Shown: positions 50,487-63,740, numbered from the stretch's first letter. The stretch: DNA of 64,000 nucleotides from Cololabis saira (GCF_033807715.1 NC_084597.1:9424843-9488842); one strand, 5' to 3'. Notes: generated from the letters alone by a model not told the origin. Numbers and translations are program-made.

Positions 50487-50775
50487 CACCTCTTCCTATT
50501 GAGGGTCTCGGTGGTCTGCTAGAGCCCATTCAGGTATATATTTAGGCAAAAAGTTGAGTAGACCTCAGACGGGTTACCACTCCACACACACTATATGGTC
50601 AATTTAGAGTCCCCCAAAAACCCTTAAATGACATGTCTTAGAATTTGGGAGGAAACCAAAGAGTAAAAAAATCACACAAGCAAGAGGGGCAAATATAAAC
50701 TCCTGAAATTAATTCCCCTGTTAGGATTCTTACCATGGACTTTAAAGCTGGGAGGAACAGTGTTAACCATGCAGA
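50487..50775 (+). repeat. Dispersed fish repeat, diverged copy
   Basis: Motif order tattgagggtctcggtggtc, ggttaccactccacacacac, gtcaatttagagtcccccaa, gacatgtcttagaatttggg and aggaaaccaaag matches the repeat at 15740-16045. It is non-coding. Confidence 0.6.
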
Positions 50776-51041
50776 AGACAAAAAAAGAAGAAAAATCAAG
50801 TGGTGTTCCACTTAAAGTTAGGCAATGTTGGATGTAGCAGTGTGGCAAAGCTACCCCATAACATTGTGGATCTTGTCTTTTTTACAAGCTTTATCCAAAC
50901 TAGTGCAAACGTTACACTAACAATGCCGAACACTGCCTAAAATGAGCAATATTCCATGTTTTTAGGTGTAGAGAAAACATTATTAGCAACAGGTAGGGAA
51001 TGTTTTTAGTGTCAGGGCAAAGTAAAACAAATTATATCTGG

Positions 51042-51414
51042 TAGGGCTGGGCGATTTTGGACAAAAATAAAATCCCGATTTTTTTCTCTGAAAACCCGAT
51101 TTTCGATTTCGATTTTTTTGGTAAAACTACAAAAGACAATGGAATAAATTGTTTAAAATATTGTATCTTTATTTTTAAAGAAAAATAGCAAACAAATTTC
51201 CCTATTGGGAATGAAGTGCAATTGAAAGATACTGTAAATCCTCCTTGAGTTTAGTAAAGTGACAACATTTACAATTTTCTTGACCAAACAAAGATGACTA
51301 GACGAGCTCTGTCTGTAATGCAGCCAGCTGCAAAAAAGGAAATTTCCTTTTTTAACATCGATTTTGATTAATAAATCCGATTTAGATTTAAAATCGATTA
51401 ATCGCACAGCCCTA
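51042..51414. mobile_element. hAT-type element (TAGGGCTGGGCGATTTTGG ends)
   Basis: Ends TAGGGCTGGGCGATTTTGG and (reverse-complemented) TAGGGCTGTGCGATTAATCG flank 373 bp. The exact 8-bp duplication ATATCTGG is at 51034-51041 and 51415-51422. It is closely related in its subterminal cgattt repeats to the element at 39219-39940, but is half its length. Confidence 0.94.
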
Positions 51415-51499
51415 ATATCTGGTATTTACCAGGTCTTAAAAGTGAATTAATTACAAACTCAGATGAACAAAAAAACACACCATAGGAGAACTGTATGAT

Positions 51500-51770
51500 G
51501 TATTATTGTAAATTCTCCTTGCCTGGTTCAATCTCACTCAGGGTAAGGGGGGACTGGACTTTACTCAGGCCATCACCAGGCAAATCATCCATCCATCCAT
51601 TGAAATCAGATCCATCCTACATAGAATCGTCAACCAAACATTCAGGTCGTTGAACTGTAGGAGAAAATCTAAGTACCTGAAGGAAACCCACACAAGCACA
51701 GAAATAACATGCAAATGATCAAAACAGAAAGGCCTCAACTGATGCAGGAAGCCATCTACCCATTGGGCTG
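51500..51770 (+). repeat. Dispersed fish repeat, heavily diverged copy
   Basis: Fragments such as ctcactcagggtaagggggg, catcaccaggcaaatcatcc, aacattcaggtc, aggaaacccacacaagcaca and agaaaggcctcaactgatgc keep the order of the repeat at 15740-16045. Strong divergence suggests an old copy. Confidence 0.45.
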
Positions 51771-52369
51771 TCTTCTTTTCCTTTTGGTAATATCCTCATA
51801 TATTACACTTTTGAATGAAAATTAGTTTAGAGTTTTCTTTTGAAAATGACAGCATTTATTTTAGAGTACTGTACAGATAAGGTAGCTATGTAATGGACTG
51901 GGGACCTGCCAAAGAAAAACCCCTTCTTTTCTGCTAAAGACAATTGGGATGGGTTCCAGCAGACCGCAATGACCTTGAATAGGAAGAAGGAGGGAGGGAG
52001 GGATGGTATCTGCCATAAACACTAAACGCTTTTTTTGTTGCTGATTTTATTATTAAATATAGAGTGCGTTACACTGTCAACACACTGGTGACGGTACAGT
52101 GTTGATATTCCTCAACAAGATGTAAGGTGGAGAGGCTTTGAAATTGTATCACAATTTTTACTGTGTAAAGGTATCCATTCTCGCTTAAAAAAAAACAAAA
52201 GTGGAGGTCAGGTCTTGCTGTTGTTTTACTTTCAACTTTTTATAATGTTACAGCTTGTTTTGGATTTATGTGAAGTTGTTTGAAAACTGTCATTTGGACT
52301 TGGGTTGATTGAGTTGAAACTGTGTCCATTTCTTCTTTGTTAAAGTCAATAAAATAACACATTCTAAGG

Positions 52370-53106
52370 CAGTAGTTCCCAACCTTTTTTCCATGGAGCC
52401 CCCCCTACTTGTGTCTAAGACCAGCCGGCCCCCCGACCCGTATAGCACCAAAAGAGTAAAGTGATTCGTTACAAATCTTTAATTGAAAAAATGAACATTA
52501 ATTATGTTTTTGTGATACATTTCTCTTTGGTTTACCCTGTATACATATGACTTTGTCTTTCTCACCTTCATTTTGTGTCACCAATGTATAAAATACGCAC
52601 AAAAAATGATTGCAAGGACATAAAATAATTTCTGAAAAATGTCTCTTAATATGAGAGCAAACATTTTTGTCATTTTTCCTTTAACAACCTGTTGGAGTAG
52701 TAGTATGATTAAATGTTGAATAATGATATAATAATACGTTTTTATCCTGCTAAATAACTCAGAAATATATTTTGGTCATTTTAAAATACTATGTGGGTTT
52801 ATACAGACTTGGATTTCATATTACATATGAAAGGGACGAGTGTTGCAAATGAGCATTCGCTATAAACGCTATGATACAGGCATCAGATAGCCATTTATAT
52901 ATGTCTATGTTTTCTGTATCTGTCCCTTCCAAATAAACAAATGAAATGAAATTCCATTAGGTGTTATTATGATTTTTTATTTATTTAACATGAGCAAATG
53001 TAATTTTTACAACTGCATATCCTCAAAGCAGACAAAGTTTCACGCCCCCCCAGAGATCTCTGGCGCCCCCCCAGGGGGGGCCCGGACCCCAGGTTGGGAG
53101 ACACTG
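52370..53106. mobile_element. hAT-type element (CAGTAGTTCCCAACC ends)
   Basis: Ends CAGTAGTTCCCAACCTTTTT and (reverse-complemented) CAGTGTCTCCCAACCTGGGG are of the classic CAGNGNTTCCCAACC hAT type. The exact duplication TTCTAAGG is at 52362-52369 and 53107-53114. The subterminal DNA is rich in C runs (ggagccccccctac, gcgccccccca). The AT-rich interior has no transposase domain. Confidence 0.95.
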
Positions 53107-55256
53107 TTCTAAGGGACTTCTTTGTGCAAATGTAAATGGACCTAAGCATTGGGCCTGGAATATCCATATGTTACATTGTGCCTAAAAGTGTTAAGTACGA
53201 ATATACCCACATGATGGATGGAAGGATCAACAGTTCACAGTCGCCATGGAAACTGTAAGCCAGGTCCATACGCTTCTGAAGATCTGAACTACATCTGTTA
53301 ATGGTAGAGATTTATCATCTCTGGCAGTGTTGGTCACATCTGAGAGGAAACTGTGCCCCAAAAACTTTTAAACCTTCTAATTAAATCCAAGATAGCGGCC
53401 ACATTTATTTAGGTGACGACAAGCTCAAGTTTCTAAGCTTTGAGACATGTGACAGTGTGATCAAAAAACAGAGGAGCCGACGTAAGAGTTCCTTAATCTG
53501 CATTATATATTAACTAAGTGGCAGCCAGTGGCACCCTTTACTTCATTCCTCTGTTTGATTAAATAATGATTGAAGTGTGAGTTGTCTGACTGGAGAAATA
53601 CAGCATATTGTGCAACTAACAACCATTTTTTATCAAATGTTTGTGGCAAAATAGTAAAAAAAGTAAAAAAAGTAAAAAAGTAAATTATTTTCAGTGGTCA
53701 TCACAGTCAACCCTATTTTCCCCATGCTATATATTTCTACTGCTGCTGCTTTTTCCACAGTGGGGAATGGTATACCCATGCTAAACCAATGCAACTGGTC
53801 TTTTAATGGCCAAACAAAACCACAGCTGTCTGTGTACATCACTGGAGAGGGCATTATCTCCAATATTTTGTATGTTTGGATGTGGATTATGATGTAATGA
53901 TCCAAATGTTATCTTAATTGAAACAGACATCCCTTTTTTTTAAATGTGTTCCCTCTCTCAGCTGGTATCGGTTGAGTTGGATTAGTTGGCATGCCAACTG
54001 TTTTCCCTACACAAAGCTTGTGTAACTTCAGTTACACTGTTAATGGGTCCGGGAGGGGCCCTGGGAGACAAAAATGTTGCATAACATTCATGGCTTAAAG
54101 TAATGCTGGTATTGAACAAGTACAAATCCCAGATGACTCGTTCATGTGTCAGAAAATAAATACTGCAGATGCAATTTTTCCTCTTATTTTTGGTTTTAGC
54201 TTTAATTCATTCATATATTTACAGATATTTATAAAGTTTGGAAATTGAAATGCTATGTTTTAAAGAATTGTTGTATGTCACAGATCAGAGTTGATCCCAG
54301 TTATGTTCAATGACATACACTTGATAAAATGCAGAAAATCAAGAATGTGGTGATCCTGCTCCCTGTATTGTAAAACATGTTCCTGATTGTTCCGATGGGC
54401 TTATTAGCCCTTTTTGAAATTGCTTTGTGTGTCTACTTACAGTCAATATCTGATCTGTACATTTAATATTACATCGCCCTGCACAAATAAAGGTTTTCTT
54501 ATCTTATCTTATCTTATCTAATAGTCACCCTAAAACACCTGAAAAATGAGGCCCAGTGTCTGATCAACATGACTGCTGTTTCACTTGTCCTCTTTAGAGT
54601 TTTGTCCCATGATCAACTACTTTAATTAAACCAAGATTGGCACGGGGAAGATAGTAGTAGTGTAATAGGATTGCGGGTTTGGTCTGCTTCCAGCTGAGCC
54701 TATCAGGATATCATTGACCTGGGGCTATAAGGCTGGACGGAGACCAGCGGAAGCCAGTGTTCGACTAATCAGCAAATGAACTTGAATAAACAAAGAGCAT
54801 TAACAGTCGATGAGACAACAATGATAAAATGGTTGTAGATTTACATATATCGCGATGAGCTGCCCAATTAGGATAGTAAACAGTACAATATAATACATTT
54901 CACTTAACTTGGATATTTAATGTGCAATGGAATACCAACTTGCTTTTGTTTTCAAATGTAGGTTATGTGATATTAAAATATAAATTATGCAACAACTTAT
55001 CCAAAATGAAAATAACCAAACCTCTGCAGAGCATATCTTTGCATACGGTGTGCTGCAGGAGTTTGAGGTACTTGAGTTAAGACTGAATCAGACAGATAAA
55101 CAAACAGGTTTAATCCCACTAGGGGCTAATGTGTCAATTGATATTGCCATATAAATACTTTAGCTGTTTTTTTAACCTCTACAGGTTCAGCAGCTACAAG
55201 GCTCCAGCTGCACTTAACCTTTAAGCTGATATCAAGAATGAATGGTTACCTACTGA

Positions 55257-55612
55257 CAGAGGTGTCAAGTAACAAAGTACAAATACTTTGTTACCTTACT
55301 TAAGTAGAAATTTTGGTTATTTATACTTCACTGGAGTAATTATTTTTCAGACGACTTTTTACTTTTACTCCTTACATTTTCACACAATTATCTGTACTTT
55401 TTACTCCTTACATTTTAAAAACAGCCTCGTTACTCTATTTCATTTCTGCCTTTAAAAAAAAACTATCCAGTTAAATTGCACCATCCGGATAGAGATACTT
55501 TTACTTGAGTAAAAAACTTGATTTGATACTTCAACTTCTACAGGAGTATTTTTAAACTCTAGTATCGATACTTCTACCTGAGTAATGAATGTGAATACTT
55601 TCGACACCTCTG
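55257..55612. mobile_element. hAT-type element (CAGAGGTGTCAAGTA ends)
   Basis: Ends CAGAGGTGTCAAGTAACAAA and (reverse-complemented) CAGAGGTGTCGAAAGTATTC flank 356 bp with the exact duplication CCTACTGA (55249-55256 and 55613-55620). It has repeated acttttactc and acttgagtaa motifs and no coding sequence. Confidence 0.95.
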
Positions 55613-57119
55613 CCTACTGATTATCAACCCCACCGAAGACAGAAACCCAGTGAATCTGGAACTTAATGATGTCTTGTGACAATGTCCTTCAAGAGAAGGA
55701 AGAGAAGGAGAAGTCTTAGACGGCAGTAGGTTGCTGAGTCACAATTACGGTGAATATCTTTTCAGGCGGCAGTAATAGTCTGTATTTATCAGAAAGTTAC
55801 TGTCTCGATTCAGATTTTAATTGTTCCATCTAGGGAACATCTTTTCATGAAAAAAATATAGGATAGGAAATAATTTAGAAGAAAAGGATAGAGGTATAAA
55901 AAGTAGGACTTTTTTCTTGATTATAATACAAGATAATCCAAATCACATGGGCCTTGCAGTCCCAGATAAAGGAAAGGATAGAATCTGGAGCACCTTTGCA
56001 TTTAAGATTTGGCTAAAGATGGATGAGGTGCCCAAGACTGCACATATGAGGAAGAGATGGATAGAAGGGAGGACTGGCCAAAATCTGAAAGACAAAGAGA
56101 CATGATTAATATGATATTTAACTTTTTAAAGCCAGGCATATTGGATAAAATCCTCTTTTGAAATAGTGATCATATATTGAAATTTAAAACACCCCCAATT
56201 TTGTCCTCAACAGTTTTTGAATAATTATTTTGTGTCATTATGAATACATTCATATAGATACAAAACCAAAAGCGCTGCTGAACAGGATAAAAAAAAACAG
56301 AACTTGAAACTTGAAACACAAATCAAAAACTCCATTGTTTAACTAAATAAAACTGAATAAAATCCCTTGCAAATGCAGGATTTTCAAAAAAGTCCAAATT
56401 CAAAAACTCTAATGGGTGGATAAATGAGCTATAAGCAACACAAGTAAGTACGGTGGAGAAAAATCAAAAGGAAAGCCAACAGACAGACTGATGAGGTGAC
56501 CAGCAGAGAAAGAAGGAAAAGTAGGACATTAGACAGACACAAGAGCAAGGGAGACAATCACCTGACACAGGTGACAATAATCAAGGGAGACAACAGGAGG
56601 AAGAAGCAGCCAGAGAGAGAAGTAACTGAGCAGATAACAGGTCTAACACACAGAGCAAGACAACAGAAAATCCTCAAATTAAAAAAAAAAAATCAAGAAA
56701 ACATTACCTTTAAAATACAACATGAAAAAAAACACACATATCAAAATGCTGGTATTTTATACAGTGCAAAGACAAGAGCATGCACTTGTTATTGTGTTAA
56801 AATGTTATGTTAAATACTGTAGTTTGATAGGACAGAACAGAGTGGAATGCTGCACAAAATAGGATAGGACTTGACGTCATCACACCTTTTCATGAGACGA
56901 GGCCTGATGTTTGATTAACACTGAACTCCCAAGTCTCAAGTTGACCGGGTTACAGCATTTTCTTTCTTTTTTTTCCCTTTTCTTTATTGCATATACAGAA
57001 GTATACATGGCACAGACTCCTAATACCATTATAGGCTGCCCAGCTGAGCTGGATTCCATCCAGCTTTTTCAGAGCAACCCAGGGTCATTAGCATGGGGTC
57101 TAATTTAGGATTGATAATT

Positions 57120-57121
<2 letters not shown>

Positions 57122-57178
<57 letters not shown>
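57122..57178. repeat. (CA)n microsatellite
   Basis: A 57-bp uninterrupted CA run; the VC reading frame on the minus strand is an artefact. Confidence 0.97.
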
Positions 57179-57180
<2 letters not shown>

Positions 57181-58040
57181 TCTGTTTCAAACACTCCAAC
57201 AAACGTATATGCAAGGTTTATAAAACTAAAGAAAAAAAGTTATTTTGGTGAGATACGCTGACTGTGAAATCGGGCAACAGTTTCATACAATATGCGCATA
57301 AAGAACTTGATCCCCACACCCTCGTCTCTGAATCTCCACCTAACCAAATCTGTTGACTAAGGTCAAATTCTGCAGATTTTTATTACCACTCCATAAATTG
57401 AACATTCACTAATTATATTTTGTTCACTTAATATATGCCTGTCTGGTTCAATTATATCACATAGTACGACAAAAAGAACAAAACCTTCAAGCACCTGCAT
57501 TGTTTGCTTCTTAACATCTTTAAACAGTCCTAACAAAACAAAAGTTAAACAAAAGTTGACAGGCTTCAGCGTGAAACATGGTGCTTGTCGGATGAAGTGA
57601 CAGTTACCTTTAGCCTGTGAAAACATATTTCTAAACAGATGATCAGGTGTTCATGCACCATTGACAGCCTTTCACTGCCTAATTCCAGATTTGTGGTATG
57701 CGCAGTGTTCACTTGCTAAGCATAGTAATCCCAAAGGATTGGCAAGTATTTTTAGTAATGGATTTACTGACGTCCGTTGATCCCTTGATGGGAGGTGTCT
57801 TTCAGGATAGTCATGGAGAAGTGAACCACTCAAGCCTTGTAGGTCAAAATGTTTGTCAGTGTGTTTTAATGGACGTGGTTTTAGCCATCAACTGTACTCA
57901 CTGGGCCAGCGAGACAAGATCACCTGAACATTCCTTGCATGCTATGTTATGTGGCGTTTGCCAAAGTGGAGCAAACATGTGGTAGATGGTGTGAGAAGCA
58001 CAAAGTTTCATTTTCACGTGATGAAATATTGGGTTACTCT

Positions 58041-58194
58041 CAGAGCCGGATTAACGCAAAGGCAAACTAGGCATGTGCCTAGGGCCCGATTGACAGGGGG
58101 GGGGCCCAGACAGAGGGACAAAAAAAAAAAAAAAATTGTATTTTTTTTGTCTGCACACATATTAATGGTTGATACCATGCCGGTAAAAACCTAA

Positions 58195-58239
<45 letters not shown>

Positions 58240-58785
58240 GCATACATGATACGCATACACATACATACACATACACATACAGACATACATACTACAGCAC
58301 ACTTTGTCTCACTGCAAATTTTATTGGTCTTTGTAGATTTTACTTCTTATTTAACTATTCAATTTAATCAACACATTTAATTAAGATTTTCTGCAAAATG
58401 CAATAGCTTAAAACATTTATCTTATTTTACTCTGTTTACTTAGCAATGCTGACACCTATTGGTGATTTACTGGTACTAATACCTTAACAATGATACTCGC
58501 AATCGATAATATAAAGATCATTTAAAAGCATTTAATAGAGCGGTGTAATAACGTATAAATAATAAAAATCAAAAAATAGTCTGATAGATTGTTTAATATA
58601 CAACACATGACTTATTTTGGAATACAAAGAACCAACTTGACTATGACTTTGCTATGTAAAATGTGAATTAACTTTTATTAGTAACTTTGGTAAGTTTAAG
58701 ATTTCATTTCATAAATAACATCGATGGAGGGGGGCCCAAAAAATACTGTCTGCCTAGTGTAGTCCATTTATTTAATCCGGCTTTG
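58041..58785. mobile_element. hAT-type element (CAGAGCCGGATTAA ends)
   Basis: Ends CAGAGCCGGATTAACGCAAA and (reverse-complemented) CAAAGCCGGATTAAATAAAT have the exact duplication GTTACTCT (58033-58040 and 58786-58793). Internal motifs tgcctagggcccga and gaggggggcccaaaaaatac face each other. A (TA)n run sits inside at 58198-58238. No transposase is present. Confidence 0.93.
58198..58238. repeat. (TA)n microsatellite
   Basis: A 41-bp TA run within the hAT element, followed by CATACA-type repeats to about 58290. Confidence 0.95.
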
Positions 58786-59440
58786 GTTACTCTTAGGTGT
58801 CAGTCTTCTGTCCCAAATATCGACAAAACCAGCCAAAGTAACTTTGAAGTCCTGTCTTCTGTTGTGTCAACTGCCTTAACGCAAGAAAGTAATGTGCCAG
58901 AGAGAGAGACCAAAACAAGAGTGAATCTTGAACAGTCATAAGGGTCATTGGCACATTTACTCTCCCAGAGGAACAATTTGTTGTACAGCCAGCAGACACA
59001 CATACAAACCACATGGACACAACACACAAAAAGCAGTTAAAACCACACATGAAAGAGACTTGATTTTTTTGCAAGAAGTCTCTATTTTAGCAAACCGCAT
59101 CTGCGACAAGGTGGCAGCAACATAAAGCACTTAAAGAGGGTGGCAGGGGTCAGCCAAGATGAACCTAGCCTTCTTTAAACTTTTAACCTCGTACACTTCG
59201 CTAACATCATTAAGGTTCACACCTGTGATCTTTCCACATACCCTTGGAACTCCCATCAGTCCGTCCTTATTACACAGAGCATGATCCAAGCCAAACAAAA
59301 AAACAATGTGAGAACAGATTCAATAAAAGATGAGTAAAACGTCTTTGCAACAGTGCTGTCAACATTAAAACTTCACAGCTTACGATAAAAACGCATACTT
59401 TGATTAGCTTTTTCATTAACGGCACTGAAATTTTGCTTAA

Positions 59441-59880
59441 AGGGGACCTATTATGGCATCTAATACCTATCTTAAACAGGCCTTGAATGTCTTAAAAACA
59501 AGCGTTTGATTGTTTTTGCTAAATAAATTAGAAATTCAGCCTCTGAGCCATGTCTGCAGCTTCCCAGTGTCTAACCTCACTATCTATGCAGGATTCTGAG
59601 TGGGCGGGGAGGCTATGATAATGAGGCTCTGTGCTGATCGGCTGCCTGAATGACGCGATACACCGCTACCAAAAAATGGCAGAAGCTCCCGCCGGCGGAG
59701 TTAGTTGTGGGCGTGGTTTCACGCATTGGAGGCCAACCTATGTAAATCGCATTTTCGTTACATAACGAAAGAGAGCAGAATCTGAACGGCTCGTAGAAGT
59801 CACATCACACTGGATGGCTCATCCGGGCGGCTGTACAGACACTGCAGAATTTGGTTGCTTTCCTCCTTCTCTGAGTTGGC
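59441..59880 (+). mobile_element. One-ended TTAA-type element fragment (AGGGGACCTATTATG)
   Basis: TTAA at 59437-59440 is followed by AGGGGACCTATTATGGCATC, an end I know as recurrent in fish DNA transposons. The matching right end is not found; the sequence changes near 59905 into TTAA-AGCAGCACAATGTAACTT, which looks like the end of another repeat. This is therefore a truncated or interrupted element. Confidence 0.45.
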
Positions 59881-60706
59881 AGGCTGAGGGGAGACCACTT
59901 TATTATGTTAAAGCAGCACAATGTAACTTTCAGCTTTTGTTGAGTTTGGCGGCTCCTTTGGACAAAAGCGGTAGTGCTATACCAGAAAGAACTACATTTC
60001 CCATGAGCACCAGCGCGTACTGCTGGAAAGATCCTGTCCCCGTCGCGTGCATTTGTTTTTGATAATGAATGCGAGAAGACGGGACGGTCTTTCAAAACTA
60101 CTTTTCTGTTTTCAGCGGTCGTTTGCAGAATGGATAGCGAAGAGGTAATGTATCTATTTTTGGCTAAACAATATAATATGACGATGTTGAAAATCACTAA
60201 GTTCAACTTGGTTTTATTAGTGAAGTCATTTTTCCTGTCACGTTTTTTAGAGGGACTTCGTCATAAATTAGTAGTCCAACATACTTACTGACAAAATAAA
60301 AAAAATACTTTATAACCTGTGAATAACTGAATGCCCATTCCTTATATTTTGCAGATCAACCCTGCACAATTTTACACTTCTCAGGAAAAATACTAGAAAT
60401 GTTCTATACATTTTCTTTGCATTGCATTATTTCCTCTAGTGCTGTAATTCTATTCAATTGTATTATTATTTTATAAAGCTTCCTCATTGCGAATTACACA
60501 ATTTCATGATCACTATTATTATTCTATGTGTCTGTTGTTGATATTGTCAGTAATTTTAGAATTACCAAAACCCAAGACGAATCCCCTGTATGTGAAAACA
60601 TTCTAATTTTGATTCTTATTGAACATAGAACTGTACATTTACATTTGTATCATAACAATTCTGTCTCTTGTTTTAAACAATATATGTGTGTATGCGTATG
60701 TATGTG

Positions 60707-60710
<4 letters not shown>

Positions 60711-60768
<58 letters not shown>
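60711..60768. repeat. (TA)n microsatellite
   Basis: A 58-bp TA run preceded by TATG-type repeats (tatgtgtgtatgcgtatgta). Confidence 0.96.
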
Positions 60769-60774
<6 letters not shown>

Positions 60775-60989
60775 ATAAATATATGTGACATATTAAAAAA
60801 AATATATATCATATGTATTTTATATCAAAAATGCACATATGCTTTAGGTTCTTACCAGCATGGTATTAACCATTAATATATGTGCAGACAAGGTAAAAAA
60901 AAAAAAAGAGGAAGGGATTAGATGGTGTTGTGATGACCTGCAGTACTACTGTGTGAAACCTTGGTATTTTTTATCAAGATTTGTGATTT

Positions 60990-62190
60990 AAACAGCATAT
61001 TAGTCAGGTTTGTAAAACAGTGTTTTTCTATCTCTGTAATATCACAAAGATTAGGAACATCCTCTCCCAGAAAGATGCAGAAAAAGTAATTCACCCATTT
61101 GTATCTTCTTGGCTAGATTACTGTAATGTATCATTGGCAGGATGTCCAAGTAATTCTCTGAATATCCTCCAGTTGATCCAAAATGCAGCAGCACAAGTGC
61201 TGACAGGAATCGTAAAGACAGACCACGTCTCTTGCTTAGCCTTCCTCCATTGGCTACCCTTAAAAATCAAAATCTAATTCTAAATTGTATTATTTGCACA
61301 TAAATACCAAAACAGCCTAGCTCTGCAATATTTGTGAGACCTTATAGTACCTTATGTTCCTAATAGAGCTATCCGTTCTCAGAGTGCAGGTTTACTCGTA
61401 GTTCCTAGAGTATCAAAAATGTAGATTTGGAGGTCAGGTCTTCTGCTATCAGGCACCATTACTATGGAACCAACTTCCAATCTGGGTTAAGGAGGCTGAC
61501 ACCACCTCCACCTTTAAAACCAAACTTCAAACGTTAGTGTTTAGTAAAGCCTCTATATAGTGTAAACTATAGTGTGTTAGGGCCAGTAGTCATAGCTGCA
61601 GCTGCAGGACCAGACTAGAGCAGCTGGTCTTAAACAGGCAGGGGGACTCCAAAATGATCCACTGAGCGGTGCCCATCACCCTTGCTTCTCTTTCATTTCT
61701 CTGTTATTGATTTTAAGTATCTCGTAACCATCATTGTTCTCCATTGTTCTTGTAGTTTGTTGTGCTGGTCTGCCCCCTCATTTTCTCTTCTGTGCATGTT
61801 TTCAGGCCAAAGTTTCAGGAGCTGCATGCTGCCATGCAGTCCCCCCCTCTGATCATCCCACTGCTTGCTTCCACCTGTCTGTATAGATGTCTGTTGGATA
61901 CCTACCAACATCCTGAACTGCAGTCCTGCCCTTTGACCACCTCACCTCTGCTGTCTAAATCTGTTCATATGGTCATTCCTGTAGTACACCAACTAAGCAT
62001 TGTGTGTGGCTCTCCTTTCTCTGTTCTTCATTCTCTCTGTCTGTTCTCTCTTTTCCTGCTCTATACAGCTGGCCTTCAGCAGGAGGGTCCCCCCTTATGC
62101 TGCTGTTCAAGGTTTCTGCCGTCCTAAAGGGGAGTTTTTCTTGCCACTGTTTGGCCTAAGGATTTTCTCCCACTAGGGGAATTTCTATCT
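60990..62190 (+). pseudogene. 5'-truncated L2/Rex1-like LINE with long 3' UTR
   Basis: The frame at 61020-61277 reads FFYLCNITKIRNILSQKDAE, WLDYCNVSLAGCPSNSLN, ILQLIQNAAAQVLTGI and FLHWLPLKIKI, the C-terminal region downstream of RT in L2-clade LINEs. Beyond a stop, shifted frames continue the same protein (TPPPPLKPNFKR-like text to about 61550). The segment at 61560-62190 resembles the long 3' UTR of this family, ending in ggtttctgccgtcctaaagg, ggagtttttcttgccactgt and a ttggcctaagg segment. The N-terminal part, including the catalytic box, is absent. Confidence 0.8.
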
Positions 62191-62292
62191 GCCATTGTTT
62201 ATGTAATAATTACATTGTTTATGTAATAGTTGCTCATGATTAACAAGCTTGTGAATAACTTGTGTTGTAATAGACGAGTCCCAACATATCTT

Positions 62293-62331
62293 GAATTTGT
62301 GTACATCTACTAAGCTGATGTACACAAATTC
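62293..62331. repeat. Perfect hairpin, 15-bp arms, 9-nt loop
   Basis: The arm gaatttgtgtacatc is followed by tactaagct and then the exact complement gatgtacacaaattc. It lies about 100 bp past the LINE 3' region. No poly-T or tRNA/miRNA context was recognised; the arms are shorter than in a typical miRNA precursor. Confidence 0.9.
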
Positions 62332-62924
62332 TGACAAATGGCTGGCTGAGTGTGTCTAAATGTTGAAAGTGTGTGATTTTAGTGGCTGTTGGGAACATCC
62401 TATTCTTATCCATGGAGTTCTGAAGTACTTCAGTTACCAGCAAGCACATACCGCATCAGCCAGCTGCTGACAAACTGCAAATTCAACATGGTGTGTATTA
62501 GTAAAAAACAGACTGTCATGGTCAAGGAGGAGTCAAAGTTCAGTTCATAGTTATGTCTATTCATCTCTGAACCTCCATGTTTGCAGTGCAGTTTATAAGG
62601 CATTCAATCCCAAATGTGTCCGAACTAAGCTTTTCCAGTCAAATGATCATGTTTAGATTTGTTTTAAGTTACATTACTATGTATACATGTCAATTGCACT
62701 GCCGACTGCTCATTATGAACCAAATCTATGCACACTATGTCACAAGAAATGTTCATTCTGAAAGAGTTGGCCTCAAACACACAGTCATCAATTGTAGAAT
62801 AAAAATGAAATATGAACATATTGTTATTTAACATAGGCATAAAATATTTTTGATTTTGATTTGAACATTTTACATTCTCTCTTCTGTCTACCATAAAATT
62901 CTAACTTCACATTTAAAAAATAAT

Positions 62925-63740
62925 GTGGGAATTAAAGGAAGTGCACCAAAGTGGTTCCAGTCTTATTTGACAGATAGGCGTTTATGCTTACAGGTTGATT
63001 ACTCCTGTGGGACAACTGCACTTGTGGTGTTCTACATGGTTCTGTCTTGGGCACCACCTTTTTTTGACTGTATATGTGTCCCCTGGGGATTTATTTTAAA
63101 TGATCACAATGTTTTATGCCATGCTAATGATGAATGCATTTACATATCCTCAAATTTTAAAAGTAAGGGTTTATTGCAGCCCTGATTTGACTGGCTAAAA
63201 GATATTAAAACCCGGTTGTCTTTAAACGTATCAAAAAATGTATTACAAATATAATAAAAGTAAGATACAGGTCATTGTGTTTGGTTGCCCTGGATGTTGA
63301 CACTCTTGGCTCTCTTTATTATCATGTGCATTCCTCAGTCAACTCTGCATATCAAATCAAATCAAACTTTATTTATAAAGCACCTTTCATACATAGAATG
63401 CAGCACAAAGTGATTTACATAGAACAAATACAAACATAAAACGTATTTAATTATAATTATAATAATTATACCCCCCCCCCCCCCAGCTGCCCACCATTTA
63501 ACAGACAGGAGTTTAGGGTTGATTTTGAAATTTTATGATTAGCTTTTCAAGCTATGAACAGGTTGACACCACATTATCTGAATGAGCTGCCTCATGCTCA
63601 TGCTCCAGCCAGGGCATTAAGGTCATCCAATCAGCTGCTTTTAGAGGTGGCCAGAACAAGATATAATCAGGCATTTGGGGTTACTGCACGTAACTTATGG
63701 AACAGCCTTCTATAAGATCTGTACCTACTTTAGGACGATT
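62925..63740 (+). pseudogene. L2-like LINE RT fragment interrupted by small repeat
   Basis: The frame GIKGSAPKWFQSYLTDRRLC, followed by LQVDYSCGTTALV, is the L2-clade RT segment before the catalytic box. The FADD region (HANDECIYIS) is degenerate, with frameshifts. After a repeat insertion (63350-63480) the C-terminal part resumes as LAFQAMNRLTPHYLNELP, ALRSSNQLLLEVARTRYNQA and FGVTARNLWNSLL. Deletion has removed the middle. It is non-functional. Confidence 0.78.
63350..63484 (+). repeat. Short fish interspersed repeat inside LINE, ending in poly-C
   Basis: The text caaatcaaactttatttata followed by aagcacctttcatacataga is a common fish repeat start, here followed by agcacaaagtgatttacata and AT-rich DNA, then a run of about 14 C. 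A related copy is at 63757-63850 (tttgtatagcgccaaatcat). Both lie within or just beyond the LINE fragment. Confidence 0.6.

Noticed and set aside
57698..57985. 95-residue plus-strand frame
   Set aside because: No family resemblance and no splice or promoter context; treated as chance.
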